This document shows, piece after piece, positions 43,356 to 55,306 of a DNA stretch of 64,000 bases; positions within the stretch are counted from its first letter, which is position 1, and every line of letters starts with the position of its first letter. A model generated the notes under the pieces. That model did not search any database and was not told where the DNA came from. It was given only the letters and a program-made list of their open reading frames with translations. The DNA lies in the NCBI RefSeq assembly GCF_013340205.1, contig NZ_BJTG01000007.1:265187-329186 (forward strand), given 5' to 3'. The translations under genes were made by a program, and so were the position numbers. This DNA comes from Anaeromyxobacter diazotrophicus. GTDB taxonomy: Bacteria; Myxococcota; Myxococcia; Myxococcales; Anaeromyxobacteraceae.

Positions 43356-44297
43356 GTGCGCTCCCTCTTCGCGCTCCGCCCCGTCGCGGCCGTGCACCGG
43401 CTGCCACCCCGCAGCCAGGCGTGCCCGCTCTCGCTCCGCGACATCCTGCGCGGCCTGGCGGGGCGCGCGCGGGGGTTGCCGCTCTTCGTGGCGCCGGTCC
43501 CGGCCGTCGCCCGGGCGGCGCTGGTGGCGGCGCAGGAGGCGCGGGCGGTGGTGGGGGTGGCGCTCGCCGCCGGCGCCGCGCCGGAGCCCTGGTTCGAGGC
43601 GCTCGCGCGCGCCGCCGACGAGCTCGCGCCGCGCCTGCCCTTCTTCGCCTCGGCCGAGGTGGTGGTCGAGGACGGCGAGGAGGGGCTGGAGCGCGCCCAC
43701 GCCGGCGCGCACCGCCTGGTCGAGGCGGGCGTGACGCACCTCGCGGTGGACGTGGCCGCGGTCGCGCCGGCGCGCCGAGCCCAGGCGGCGGCGCGGGTGG
43801 CCGGGGTCGCCGCCGAGCGCGAGCTGGCGGTGGAGTGCGTGATCGCGCCCGACGCGCTCGACCCGGCCGCGGCCACCGCCTTCCTGGAGGAGTTCGAGGG
43901 GTGGGGCGTTCGCGCCGACCTGGTCGGCCTCCGCTGCGCCGACGCGGCGCTCCCCGGCGAGGCGCAGCGGCAGCGCGGCGCGATGGACGCCCTCGCGGGC
44001 GCGCTCGATCGCCCGGTGCTGCGGCGCGGGGGCCTCGGCTCCGGCGCCGCGGGGGCGTTTCGCGGCGGGCGGCTGCGCCTGTGCGAGGACGGCGGGGCGG
44101 CGCTCGCCGCGGGCTGGCGCGCCCTGCCGGCCGTGCTGCGCGAGCGCGGGCCCGGCCGCGGCGAGCAGCTCCTCGCCGCCTCAGACGCCGAGCGCATCGA
44201 GGCGCTCGCCTACTCCGAGGCGGCCGCGCTCATCGAGGCGCTGGGCGCCGAGGGCACCGCCCCCGAGCTGGTGGCGGCGCTCGGGGTGCGCCGGTGA
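43356..44297 (+). CDS. Hypothetical protein, possible TIM-barrel fold, upstream of rsmD
   Basis: A 313-aa protein from GTG 43356. Sequence shows repeating strand-helix units (GLPLFVAPVPAVARAALVAA, ARAVVGVALAAG, LPFFASAEVVVEDGEEGLE, VTHLAVDVAAV, LAVECVIAPDAL, ADLVGLRCADAAL, RPVLRRGGLG), reminiscent of a TIM barrel such as a class II aldolase, but without the metal-binding histidines. It overlaps rsmD by four bases, so it is co-translated with a ribosome-modifying enzyme. TATACC lies six bases before the GTG, with no Shine-Dalgarno, suggesting a leaderless mRNA. Confidence 0.65.
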   Translation: MRSLFALRPVAAVHRLPPRSQACPLSLRDILRGLAGRARGLPLFVAPVPAVARAALVAAQEARAVVGVALAAGAAPEPWFEALARAADELAPRLPFFASAEVVVEDGEEGLERAHAGAHRLVEAGVTHLAVDVAAVAPARRAQAAARVAGVAAERELAVECVIAPDALDPAAATAFLEEFEGWGVRADLVGLRCADAALPGEAQRQRGAMDALAGALDRPVLRRGGLGSGAAGAFRGGRLRLCEDGGAALAAGWRALPAVLRERGPGRGEQLLAASDAERIEALAYSEAAALIEALGAEGTAPELVAALGVRR

Positions 44298-44830
44298 GGA
44301 TCGTGGCGGGCGCCGCGCGGGGCCGCGCGCTGCGCGCGCCGGCCGGCGCCGGGACGCGCCCCACGAGCGACAAGGTGCGCGGGGCCGTCTTCAACCTGCT
44401 CGGGCAGTTCTTCGACGGCGGCGCGGTGCTCGACCTGTACGCGGGCAGCGGGGCGCTGGCGCTGGAGGCGCTCTCGCGCGGCTGCACCCGCGCCGTGTGC
44501 GTCGAGCAGGAGCGCGCCGCCGCCGCCGCCATCGCCCGCAACGCCGAGGCGTGCGGCTTCGCCGGACAGGTGGAGGTGCGGCGCGAGCCGGTGATGGCCG
44601 CGCTCCCCCGGCTGCCGCGCGGCGCCTTCGCGCTCGCCTTCCTCGACCCACCGTACGCGACCGGGCCCGAGGAGGCGCTGGCGGCGCTCGGGCCGCTGCT
44701 CGCGCCGGGCGGGGTGGCGGTGGCCGAGCACGACGCGCGCCGCCCGCCCGCCGAGCGGTACGCTGCGCTCGCGCTGGCCGACCGGCGCGCTTACGGCGAC
44801 ACCGGCATCTCGATCTACCGGGCCAGCTAG
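44294..44830 (+). CDS. rsmD: 16S rRNA (guanine-966-N2) methyltransferase RsmD
   Basis: A 178-aa SAM enzyme that modifies 16S rRNA during 30S assembly. It starts VRIVAGAARGRAL, the classic RsmD beginning; TRPTSDKVRGAVFN is the family motif, VLDLYAGSGALALEAL the SAM loop and FLDPPYATG the catalytic DPPY. Length is normal. It starts at GTG 44294 inside the stop of the preceding gene. coaD follows after one more gene; rsmD-coaD adjacency is widespread in bacteria, which supports both calls. Confidence 0.95.
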   Translation: MRIVAGAARGRALRAPAGAGTRPTSDKVRGAVFNLLGQFFDGGAVLDLYAGSGALALEALSRGCTRAVCVEQERAAAAAIARNAEACGFAGQVEVRREPVMAALPRLPRGAFALAFLDPPYATGPEEALAALGPLLAPGGVAVAEHDARRPPAERYAALALADRRAYGDTGISIYRAS

Positions 44831-44852
44831 CCGACCCGCGCAGGAGGTCCGC

Positions 44853-45638
44853 ATGGAGCAGCCGAAGAGCACCTTGAGCCGCCCGAGCCGGGCGCCGGGG
44901 ATCGTCCTCCTCGTGGCCGTGATCGCCGGGGCGGGCGCCCTGGGCTGGTGGCTGCGCTCGCGGCAGCCGCCCCCGCCGCCCGGCGCGCCGGCCGCCGCGC
45001 CCGCGCCGTCCGCGGCCGCCCCGGACGCGGGTCCCGACGCCCCCCCGCCCAGCCCGGCCGACCAGCGCGCGCTCGTCGAGGCCATGTCGGGGAACGCGCT
45101 CTTCCGGCGCTGGGTCGGGGAGGGCGACCTCCTCCGCCGCTGGGTGGTGGTGACGGACAACCTGGCCGAGGGCGTGTCGCCGCGCGCGCAGCTCGGGGCG
45201 CTCGCGCCGGAGCGGCCCTTCTCGGTGCTGGAGCAGGGCGGCGAGACGGTCATCGCGCCCGCCGCCTACCACCGGTACGACGACGTGGGGGACGTGGTGG
45301 CCTCCCTCGACGCGGCCGCGGCGGCGCGCTGCTACCGCGCCCTGCACGGCATGCTGGCGGCGGGCTACCGGGCGCTCGGCTATCCCGGCGCCGATCTCGA
45401 CGCGGTCACCGCGCGCGCGCTGCGGCGCCTCGCCGACGCGCCCGCGAAGGACGGGCCGATCGCCGTCCGCAAGGAGGAGGGCGCCTACGTGTTCGCGGAC
45501 GAGCGGCTGGAGGCGCTCGGGCCGGTCGAGAAGCACCTCCTGCGCATGGGGCCGCGGAACGCCAGGATCGTGCAGGCGAAGGCGCGCGAGCTGCTGGTCG
45601 CGCTCGGGATGAGCGCCTCGGGGAACGCGCCGCGGTAG
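44853..45638 (+). CDS. DUF3014-family membrane-anchored protein
   Basis: A 261-aa protein with one N-terminal membrane helix (IVLLVAVIAGAGALGWWL, residues 18-35) and a Pro/Ala-rich linker (to about residue 70). The soluble domain contains LFRRWVGEGDLLRRWVVVTDNLAEG, YHRYDDVGDVVASLDAAAAA and LLRMGPRNARIVQAKARELLVALG, which matches the DUF3014 pattern. The domain should be periplasmic. Function unknown. It lies 22 bases after rsmD, with AGGAGG upstream, and likely shares its transcript. Confidence 0.78.
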   Translation: MEQPKSTLSRPSRAPGIVLLVAVIAGAGALGWWLRSRQPPPPPGAPAAAPAPSAAAPDAGPDAPPPSPADQRALVEAMSGNALFRRWVGEGDLLRRWVVVTDNLAEGVSPRAQLGALAPERPFSVLEQGGETVIAPAAYHRYDDVGDVVASLDAAAAARCYRALHGMLAAGYRALGYPGADLDAVTARALRRLADAPAKDGPIAVRKEEGAYVFADERLEALGPVEKHLLRMGPRNARIVQAKARELLVALGMSASGNAPR

Positions 45639-45689
45639 GGTGACGGTTACGCTGGCTTCACGACCCGTCCCGCGTCAGGATGCCCGGTC

Positions 45690-46184
45690 ATGCCCCGCCT
45701 CGCCATCTACCCCGGCTCGTTCGACCCCCTCACGCACGGCCACCTCTCGCTCATTCACCGCGGGCTCAAGATCTTCGACGGCCTGGTGGTGGCGGTGGCG
45801 AACAACCCCGACAAGCACCCGCTCTTCACCTTCCAGGAGCGGATGGAGCTCATCCGCGCCGCGGTGGGCGCGGACGCGCGCGTCGAGGTGGACAGCTTCG
45901 ACGGCCTGCTCGTCGACTACGCCAAGAAGCGCGGCGTCCACACCGTGCTGCGCGGGCTGCGCGCCGTCTCCGACTTCGAGTACGAGTTCCAGCTCGCCAA
46001 CATGAACCGCAAGCTCGACCCCGAGTTCGACAGCGTGTTCGTCATGACGGGCGAGGACTACTTCTACGTCTCGGCGCGGCTCGTCCGCGAGGTGGCGCGC
46101 TTCGGCGGGGACGTGTCGGCGCTCGTCCCGCCCAACGTGCTCGCCGCGCTCGACCGGAAGTTCAAGAAGGCGGGCGGCCGGTAG
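45690..46184 (+). CDS. coaD: Phosphopantetheine adenylyltransferase CoaD
   Basis: A 164-aa enzyme that makes dephospho-CoA from ATP and 4'-phosphopantetheine, the penultimate step of CoA synthesis. It has the nucleotidyltransferase motif [16 protein letters not shown] (THGH), the family stretch [24 protein letters not shown] and [15 protein letters not shown] in place of the usual ISSxxxRE. Length is typical (E. coli 159 aa). It lies in the rsmD operon region. Confidence 0.96.
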   Translation: MPRLAIYPGSFDPLTHGHLSLIHRGLKIFDGLVVAVANNPDKHPLFTFQERMELIRAAVGADARVEVDSFDGLLVDYAKKRGVHTVLRGLRAVSDFEYEFQLANMNRKLDPEFDSVFVMTGEDYFYVSARLVREVARFGGDVSALVPPNVLAALDRKFKKAGGR

Positions 46185-46188
46185 GGCC

Positions 46189-46216
46189 TTGTCGTTTCGA
46201 GCCGATCCGGTACGCT
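46189..46216 (+). promoter_or_regulatory. Possible promoter of the aminotransferase gene
   Basis: TTGTCG (46189-46194) and TACGCT (46211-46216) with a 16-base spacer, 59 bases before ATG 46275. A moderate match only. Confidence 0.35.
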
Positions 46217-46274
46217 CCTCCGCCGACCTCCCACCACCCCGCCGCGCGCCTCCGGCGCGCAGGAGCCGCACGCG

Positions 46275-47597
46275 ATGAGCCGCCCCGCCCTCCACCCGCT
46301 CGCGAAGGCCGCCAACGACGCCCTCGCCAAGGACTGCCCGGTCCTGCTCGAGCTGCTCTCCGAGCGCGGCAAGCGCTTCTTCTTCCCGGCCAAGGGCATC
46401 CTGGCCCAGGGCGCCGAGGCGAAGCAGAAGGCGAAGACGGCCAACGCGACGGTCGGCATCGCCACCGAGAACGGCGCGCCGATGCACCTCGCCTGCATCA
46501 GCCGCTACTACCAGGGGCTCACGCCGGCCGAGGTGTTCGACTACACGCCCAGCTACGGCAAGCCCGAGCTGCGCACGCTGTGGGCGAAGAAGCAGCGCGC
46601 CGAGGCGCCGGCGCTGGGCGACCACCCGCTCTCGAACCCGGTGGTCACGAACGCGCTCACCCACGGCCTGGGCCTCGTGGGCGACCTCTTCCTCGACCCG
46701 GGCGACCAGGTCCTCACGCCCGACCTCATGTGGGAGAACTACAACCTCTCCTGGGAGACGCGGCTCGAGGCCGAGTTCAACTACTTCCCCTTCTTCGACG
46801 AGAAGCTGACCGGCTTCAACCTCGCCGGCTTCAAGACCGCGCTGGCGAAGCACCGGGGGCGGAAGCTGGTGGTCTCCCTCAACTTCCCGAACAACCCCTC
46901 CGGCTACACCCCCACCCGCGCCGAGGCCGACGCCATCGCCGCCGCGCTCGGCGCCGAGGCCGAGGCGGGGACGAAGCTCGTGGTGGTGGTGGACGACGCC
47001 TACTACGGGATGTTCTACGAGGAGGGCCTCCAGACCGAGTCCATCTTCGGGAAGCTCGTCCGCAGCTCGCCCAACCTCCTCGCCATCAAGATCGACGGCG
47101 CCACCAAGGAGGAGTTCGTCTGGGGGCTGCGGGTCGGCTTCGTCACCTTCGGCGTGAAGAACGGCACCGCCGCCGCCTACAAGGCGCTCGAGGACAAGAC
47201 CGCCGGCCTCATCCGCGCCTACGTCTCGAACATCTCCAACCCCTCGCAGTCCATCGTGCTGAAGGCGCTCGGCGACCCCGAGTTCCGCGCCCAGCAGGCG
47301 GAGAAGGTGGCGGTGCTGCGCGGGCGGGCCAAGGTGGTGGCGCAGGAGTGCCGCCGCCCCGAGTACGCCGACTGCTGGGACGTGTACCCCTTCAACAGCG
47401 GCTACTTCATGTGCTTGCGCGTGAAGGGCGCCGGGGCGGACGCGGTGCGCCTGCGCCTCCTCGAGGACCATGGCGTCGGCACCATCGCGCTCGGCGAGCG
47501 CGAGCTGCGGGTCGCCTTCTCCTGCCTCACCGAGCAACAGATCCCGAACGTCTTCTCGGCCGCGGCCAAGGCGGTGCGGGCGGTGCGCGGGAAGTAG
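46275..47597 (+). CDS. Class I/II aminotransferase (PLP-dependent)
   Basis: A 440-aa enzyme. DYTPSYGKPELR is the substrate-side loop, LNFPNNPSGYTPT is the NPSG motif, VVVDDAYYGMFY contains the PLP-ring Asp and Tyr, KIDGATKEEFVWGLRVGF has the Schiff-base Lys, and ELRVAFSCL holds the carboxylate-binding Arg. It differs from standard aspartate aminotransferases by ATKEEFVWG around the Lys and by a long N-terminal region; the amino donor is uncertain. It stands alone between coaD and an MMPL exporter, with its own possible promoter. Confidence 0.88.
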   Translation: MSRPALHPLAKAANDALAKDCPVLLELLSERGKRFFFPAKGILAQGAEAKQKAKTANATVGIATENGAPMHLACISRYYQGLTPAEVFDYTPSYGKPELRTLWAKKQRAEAPALGDHPLSNPVVTNALTHGLGLVGDLFLDPGDQVLTPDLMWENYNLSWETRLEAEFNYFPFFDEKLTGFNLAGFKTALAKHRGRKLVVSLNFPNNPSGYTPTRAEADAIAAALGAEAEAGTKLVVVVDDAYYGMFYEEGLQTESIFGKLVRSSPNLLAIKIDGATKEEFVWGLRVGFVTFGVKNGTAAAYKALEDKTAGLIRAYVSNISNPSQSIVLKALGDPEFRAQQAEKVAVLRGRAKVVAQECRRPEYADCWDVYPFNSGYFMCLRVKGAGADAVRLRLLEDHGVGTIALGERELRVAFSCLTEQQIPNVFSAAAKAVRAVRGK

Positions 47598-47662
47598 GGC
47601 GCGCGCCTCCCTGCACCTTCACGCTTCGGGAAAGCCGAAGCGATCCTGCCGAATTTCTGCCG

Positions 47663-47691
47663 TTGTCTCCGCCGCCCGGACCTGCGATAGG
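47663..47691 (+). promoter_or_regulatory. Possible promoter upstream of the MMPL exporter
   Basis: TTGTCT (47663-47668) and GATAGG (47686-47691), spacing 17, in the 198-base gap before the exporter gene. The -10 is weak. Confidence 0.3.
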
Positions 47692-47795
47692 GTCGGGGAG
47701 GCCGGAGGCGCGACCGCGTCCGCGGCCGCGCGGAAGATCGTCCCCGGCCTCCCGCGTTCAACGCTCGCCCTCGACGCTCGCCTACCGCTCCGACC

Positions 47796-50375
47796 ATGCG
47801 CCTCGACCTCGTCTCCCGTCTCACCGCGGCCTCGCTCCGGCGCTGGCGCGTCTTCCTCGCCGGCGCCGTGCTGGCGAGCGTGGCGTCGTTCTGGCTCGCC
47901 TCCCACCTCGAGATCCGCTCCAGCTTCGAGGAGCTCCTCCCGGAGGACGTGCCGAGCGTGCGCCACGCGAAGGAGCTCGCCCGGCGCGTCGGCGGCGACG
48001 GCACGATCCTGGTCGAGGTCGAGTCGCTCGACGGGCCCGGGGGGCTCGCGCGCGCCGAGGCCATGGCGGTGAAGCTGACCGAGGACTTCCGCGCCCTGCG
48101 CCCGGACGTCATCCGCGCGGTCGAGTCGGACGTGCGGCCGGTCGAGCGCTGGTACACCGATCACTGGCCGATGTTCCTGCCCCTGGACACGCTCCGGCAG
48201 GCGCAGCGCGACCTCGTGGGCGCGCTCGGCAGCGCCAAGGCCAAGCTGAACCCGGCGATGAACCTCCTCGGCGAGGACGAGGACGCGCTGCCCGCGGGCG
48301 AGCTCCGCCTCGACCTGTCGCGGCGGGAGGGACTCGGGGACCTCCTCGATCCGACGAAGCCGGGGCCGCGCGAGCAGGTCGCGAAGCGCTTCGAGCGGTT
48401 CGCGGACGGCTTCATGGTCCACCCGGATCGGCGCTCGGTCACCATCCTGCTGCGCCCGACCGGCACCAGCCTCGGCGTGGGCGAGGTCCGGGTGGTGCTC
48501 GACCGGATCCGCGCCACCATCGACCGGCACCAGCCGGAGCTGAAGGCCGACCGGCTCTACGTCGGGGTCGGCGGCAGCTACGCCATCCTGCTCGCCGAGT
48601 ACGAGTCCATCGTGAAGGACGCGGCCATCTCGTTCGCGATCGTGATGGCGCTCGTGCTGCTCTCGATCGTGGCGTTCTACCGCGAGATCCGGCCGGTGCT
48701 GGCGCTGGCGGGTGCGCTGCTGGCCGGGATCGCCGCCACCTTCGGCCTCACCTGGCTGGTCATCGGGTACCTCAACACGCAGACCGCCTTCCTGGGCTCG
48801 ATCGTGGTGGGGACCGGCGTCAACTACGGGATCGTCTACCTGGCGCGGGTGAGCCAGCTGCGGCGGCGCGGCGCCTCGCTGGAGGAGGCCTGCCAGGAGG
48901 GGGCGAGCGCCGCGGTCAAGGGCACGCTCCTCGCCTCGGTCGGAACCAGCGTCGCGTTCGGCACGCTGCTCGTCGCCACCAACCGCGGCTTCCGCCACTT
49001 CGGGTTCATCGGCGGGGTGGGCGTCCTCCTGTGCTGGGTCGCCACCTTCGCGCTGATCCCGGCCCTCCTCGCGGCGCTGGAGCGCCTCCGGCCCTACCGG
49101 GCCCCGGCGGCCGCCGCCTCGGTGGACCGCGGCAGCCTGCTCATCGACCGCCTGCTCCGGCGCCCGCGCGCCATCGCGGCCGGGTTCGCGGTGCTCACCG
49201 CCGCGTCGCTCGCCGTCTTCGTCTGGCACCTGCCGAACGCGATGGAGCGCAACCTCGACAACCTCACCAACGACGCCACCGGCGGCGAGGAGCTGCGCCG
49301 CGACCACGCGCGGGCCCGCGAGGCCCTCGGGACGTCGGTGGCGGGCGCCATCGCGCTCCTGCCGACGCGCGACGGGGCGGACGCCTACTGCGACGCGCTC
49401 CGGCAGCGGATGAAGGAGCAGCCGCGGCTCGCGCAGCTCATCGAGAGCTGCGAGACGGTCGCCACCGTGATCCCCTCGCACCAGGAGGAGAAGCTCGCCA
49501 TCCTGCGCGACCTCGGCGACCGGCTCACCGATCGCGTCCTCGCGCACCTCCCGGCGGACCAGGCGCGCCGCGCGCGCGAGATCCGGGCGCAGCTGGCGGA
49601 GCAGCGGCTCCTCGGCGACGACGAGGGGCCGCCGTCGCTCGTGGACCAGTACCGCGAGCGCGACGGGACCGTCGGGCGGCTCGCGTTCGTCCGCGCGCGC
49701 GGCGACGCGAAGCTCGAGCTCGGCCCCAACCTGCGGGCGTACGCCGCGGGCGTGCGCGACGTCCCGGTGGCCGGGGGGAAGTACGACGCGGCCGGGGCGG
49801 ACATCGTGGTGGCCGACCTGCTCGAGGACATCGAGCGGCAGGGGCCGCGGGTCACGCTCCTCTCCTTCCTGTGCGTCTGCGCGCTGGTGGTGGTGTTCTT
49901 CCGGACCCGGGCGCGGAGCGCGCTCCTCCTGCTCTCGCTCGGCTCGGGCGTCGCCCTCATGGCGGGCTTCGCCACCGTGACCGGCATCAAGATCAACTTC
50001 TTCAACTTCATCGTCTTCCCGATCACGTTCGGGATCGCGGTCGACTACGGCGCGAACGTCCTCTCGCGCATGGTCTCCCGGAGGAACGTCGCGCCCGCGC
50101 TGAAGGAGGTGGGCGGCGCGGTCATCCTGTGCTCCTGGACCACCATCGTCGGCTACGGGTCGCTCATCCTGTCGTTCAACCGCGCCCTGCGGTCGTTCGG
50201 CTGGTACGCCATGCTGGGCGAGCTGACCACGCTCGTCACCGCGATCGTGCTCCTGCCCGCCCTGGCGAAGCTCTTCCCCGGCGAGTCCTGGATGGCGCGC
50301 CCCGGCGAGGCGATCCTGGGCGAGGACGATCCGCCGGCCGCGGCCGACGGGGACGACCGGCGCGCGGCGGGGTGA
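47796..50375 (+). CDS. MMPL/RND-family exporter (HpnN-like)
   Basis: An 859-aa inner-membrane protein with two halves, each of one helix, a large periplasmic domain and five helices. TM1 is WRVFLAGAVLASVASFWLA. The first sterol-sensing-like block includes AISFAIVMALVLLSIVAFY and GTGVNYGIVYLARVSQL; the second includes VTLLSFLCVCALVVVFF and FGIAVDYGANVLSRM, with the proton-relay GxxxDY motif. It resembles HpnN hopanoid exporters and MmpL lipid transporters. The substrate is probably a lipid, which is inferred from the family only. Confidence 0.9.
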   Translation: MRLDLVSRLTAASLRRWRVFLAGAVLASVASFWLASHLEIRSSFEELLPEDVPSVRHAKELARRVGGDGTILVEVESLDGPGGLARAEAMAVKLTEDFRALRPDVIRAVESDVRPVERWYTDHWPMFLPLDTLRQAQRDLVGALGSAKAKLNPAMNLLGEDEDALPAGELRLDLSRREGLGDLLDPTKPGPREQVAKRFERFADGFMVHPDRRSVTILLRPTGTSLGVGEVRVVLDRIRATIDRHQPELKADRLYVGVGGSYAILLAEYESIVKDAAISFAIVMALVLLSIVAFYREIRPVLALAGALLAGIAATFGLTWLVIGYLNTQTAFLGSIVVGTGVNYGIVYLARVSQLRRRGASLEEACQEGASAAVKGTLLASVGTSVAFGTLLVATNRGFRHFGFIGGVGVLLCWVATFALIPALLAALERLRPYRAPAAAASVDRGSLLIDRLLRRPRAIAAGFAVLTAASLAVFVWHLPNAMERNLDNLTNDATGGEELRRDHARAREALGTSVAGAIALLPTRDGADAYCDALRQRMKEQPRLAQLIESCETVATVIPSHQEEKLAILRDLGDRLTDRVLAHLPADQARRAREIRAQLAEQRLLGDDEGPPSLVDQYRERDGTVGRLAFVRARGDAKLELGPNLRAYAAGVRDVPVAGGKYDAAGADIVVADLLEDIERQGPRVTLLSFLCVCALVVVFFRTRARSALLLLSLGSGVALMAGFATVTGIKINFFNFIVFPITFGIAVDYGANVLSRMVSRRNVAPALKEVGGAVILCSWTTIVGYGSLILSFNRALRSFGWYAMLGELTTLVTAIVLLPALAKLFPGESWMARPGEAILGEDDPPAAADGDDRRAAG

Positions 50376-50400
50376 GCGGCCGGCGCGCGGGGGCGGTCCG

Positions 50401-51336
50401 TCACGCGGCCCGGCGCGCCACCGCCACGCACCCCACCACCGCCGCCGCCACGATCCAGAGGACCGGCGGCACCGCCTCCCCGAGGAGCAGCGCCGAGAGC
50501 GCCAGGCTGAGGAACGGCTGCAGGAGCTGCACCTGCCCGACGCGGGCGATGCCGCCCAGCGCCAGGCCGCGATACCAGGCGAAGAAGCCGAGGAACATGC
50601 TGACCAGGCTCTGGTACCCGAAGGCGGCCCAGCTCGACGCGGGCACCGGGCCGTGGGGGCGCGTGGCCCACACCGGCCAGGGCAAGAGCGGCAGGGCGAG
50701 GACGAGCGCCCAGGAGATGGTCTGCCAGCTGCCCAGCGTGCGCGCCGCCTTCCCCCCCGCGACGTAGCCGAACGCGACCAGGACGACCGCGGCCAGCATG
50801 AGGGCGTCGCCGCGGGAGAGCCGGAGCGGCGCGCCCGCCCCGCCGGCGCGCCACAGCGCGAAGCCGACCACCAGCGCGCAGCCGGCAGCCGAGGCCGCCC
50901 AGAACGCGGGGCCGTGCCGCTCGCGCGCGAGGAGCGCCGCCACCGCGGCGGTGAGGAGCGGGGCCGTGCCGAGGATGACCGAGGCGTGCGCCGCGGGCAT
51001 GTCGCGCAGGGCGAGCGTCGAGAGCACCGGGAAGCCGAGCACCACCCCGCCCACCACCAGCGCGAGCCAGCGCCACTCCAGGCCCGCCGGCGCGCGGGGG
51101 CGGCGCCAGGTGAGGAGGAGCGCCGAGAGGATCCCCGCCACGAGCGCCCGGCCCAGGCTCACGAAGAGCGGGTCGAGGTGCAGCGCCGCCATCCGCGCGG
51201 TGGGCAGGGAGCCGGCGAAGGTGAGGATGCCCAGGAACCCCCAGGCCAGGCCGCGGCGGACGGCGGCGGGCGAGGGGCCCGCGCCGGCGTCGCCGCGCGG
51301 GGGGGCGGCTGGGGGCGGTCCGGCGGCGGGGCGCAT
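50401..51336 (-). CDS. EamA/DMT-family transporter
   Basis: A 311-aa protein with ten predicted helices in two repeated EamA units (about residues 27-160 and 175-308). SLPTARMAALHLDPLFVSLGRAL and FGYQSLVSMFLGFFAWYRGLAL are characteristic; RVGQVQLLQPFLSLALSALLLGE is the conserved C-terminal block. The first 25 residues are Pro/Ala/Gly-rich. The family exports amino acids, purines or other metabolites; the substrate is unknown. It is convergent with the MMPL gene and divergent from carB. Confidence 0.9.
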   Translation of the reverse strand: MRPAAGPPPAAPPRGDAGAGPSPAAVRRGLAWGFLGILTFAGSLPTARMAALHLDPLFVSLGRALVAGILSALLLTWRRPRAPAGLEWRWLALVVGGVVLGFPVLSTLALRDMPAAHASVILGTAPLLTAAVAALLARERHGPAFWAASAAGCALVVGFALWRAGGAGAPLRLSRGDALMLAAVVLVAFGYVAGGKAARTLGSWQTISWALVLALPLLPWPVWATRPHGPVPASSWAAFGYQSLVSMFLGFFAWYRGLALGGIARVGQVQLLQPFLSLALSALLLGEAVPPVLWIVAAAVVGCVAVARRAA

Positions 51337-51410
51337 GGGGGGTGGGCTCTAGCCCGGCGGCAGGCGGCCTGTCGAGCGAATCGCGGGCGCGCGGAGCGCG
51401 CGCGGACGCG

Positions 51411-51440
51411 TTCCAGCCCCGGCGGGCGGTGTGCTAGGTT
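51411..51440 (+). promoter_or_regulatory. Possible carB promoter, short-leader type
   Basis: TTCCAG (51411-51416) and TAGGTT (51435-51440), spacing 18. The -10 ends eight bases before ATG 51449, and no Shine-Dalgarno precedes the ATG, so the carB mRNA is probably leaderless or nearly so. Confidence 0.45.
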
Positions 51441-51448
51441 GCGCGCCC

Positions 51449-54697
<3,249 letters not shown>

Positions 54698-54729
54698 CAT
54701 CACGGGCGGGCTGAAGCACGATTCTCCGA

Positions 54730-54762
54730 GCGGCCGCCCCTCCGGGCGGCCGCGGTCTTTTT
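54730..54762 (+). terminator. Rho-independent terminator of carB
   Basis: A perfect 10-bp stem, GCGGCCGCCC / GGGCGGCCGC (54730-54739 and 54744-54753), with loop CTCC, is followed by GGTC and five T residues at 54758-54762. It ends just 15 bases before greA, so it separates the two genes. Confidence 0.88.
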
Positions 54763-54777
54763 ACTGGAAGGGACGTC

Positions 54778-55287
54778 ATGGCCGATCAGCGCATGCCCAT
54801 CACGAAGAGCGGGCTCGAGCGGCTCAAGCAGGAGCTCAAGCGCCTCAAGGCGGTGGAGCGGCCGAAGATCGTGAAGGAGATCGCCGAGGCGCGCTCGCAC
54901 GGCGACCTCTCCGAGAACGCCGAGTACCACGCCGCCAAGGACAAGCAGTCGCACCTCGAGGGCCGCCTCCTGCAGGTGGAGGACTGGATCGCGCGCGCCG
55001 AGGTGATCGACGTCTCGAAGCTCAAGGGCGACCGGGTCGTCTTCGGCGCCACCGTCACCCTGGCCGACGGCGACTCGGGCGACGAGGTGCGCTACCAGGT
55101 CGTGGGCGAGCTCGAGGCGGACCTCAAGAAGGGCAAGATCAGCGTCACCTCGCCCATCGCGCGGGCGCTCATCGGCAAGCAGGAGGGCGACGTCGCGCAG
55201 GTGAAGTCGCCCGGCGGCCAGCGCGAGTACGAGATCGTGAGCGTCGAGTTCGTCGAGGAGGAGCTGTCCGCGGGCGACGAGGCGTAG
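54778..55287 (+). CDS. greA: Transcription elongation factor GreA
   Basis: A 169-aa factor that rescues backtracked RNA polymerase. The coiled-coil N-terminus reads MPITKSGLERLKQELKRLK, with the acidic tip EARSHGDLSENAEYH that enters the secondary channel (Asp and Glu present). The C-terminal FKBP-like domain includes GATVTLADGDSGDEVRYQVVG and SPIARALIGKQEGD. GGAAGGGA precedes the ATG. recG follows 19 bases later. Note that a Rnk-like relative is encoded at 23644. Confidence 0.96.
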   Translation: MADQRMPITKSGLERLKQELKRLKAVERPKIVKEIAEARSHGDLSENAEYHAAKDKQSHLEGRLLQVEDWIARAEVIDVSKLKGDRVVFGATVTLADGDSGDEVRYQVVGELEADLKKGKISVTSPIARALIGKQEGDVAQVKSPGGQREYEIVSVEFVEEELSAGDEA

Positions 55288-55306
55288 CCCGCGGCAGCGA
55301 CGCCCC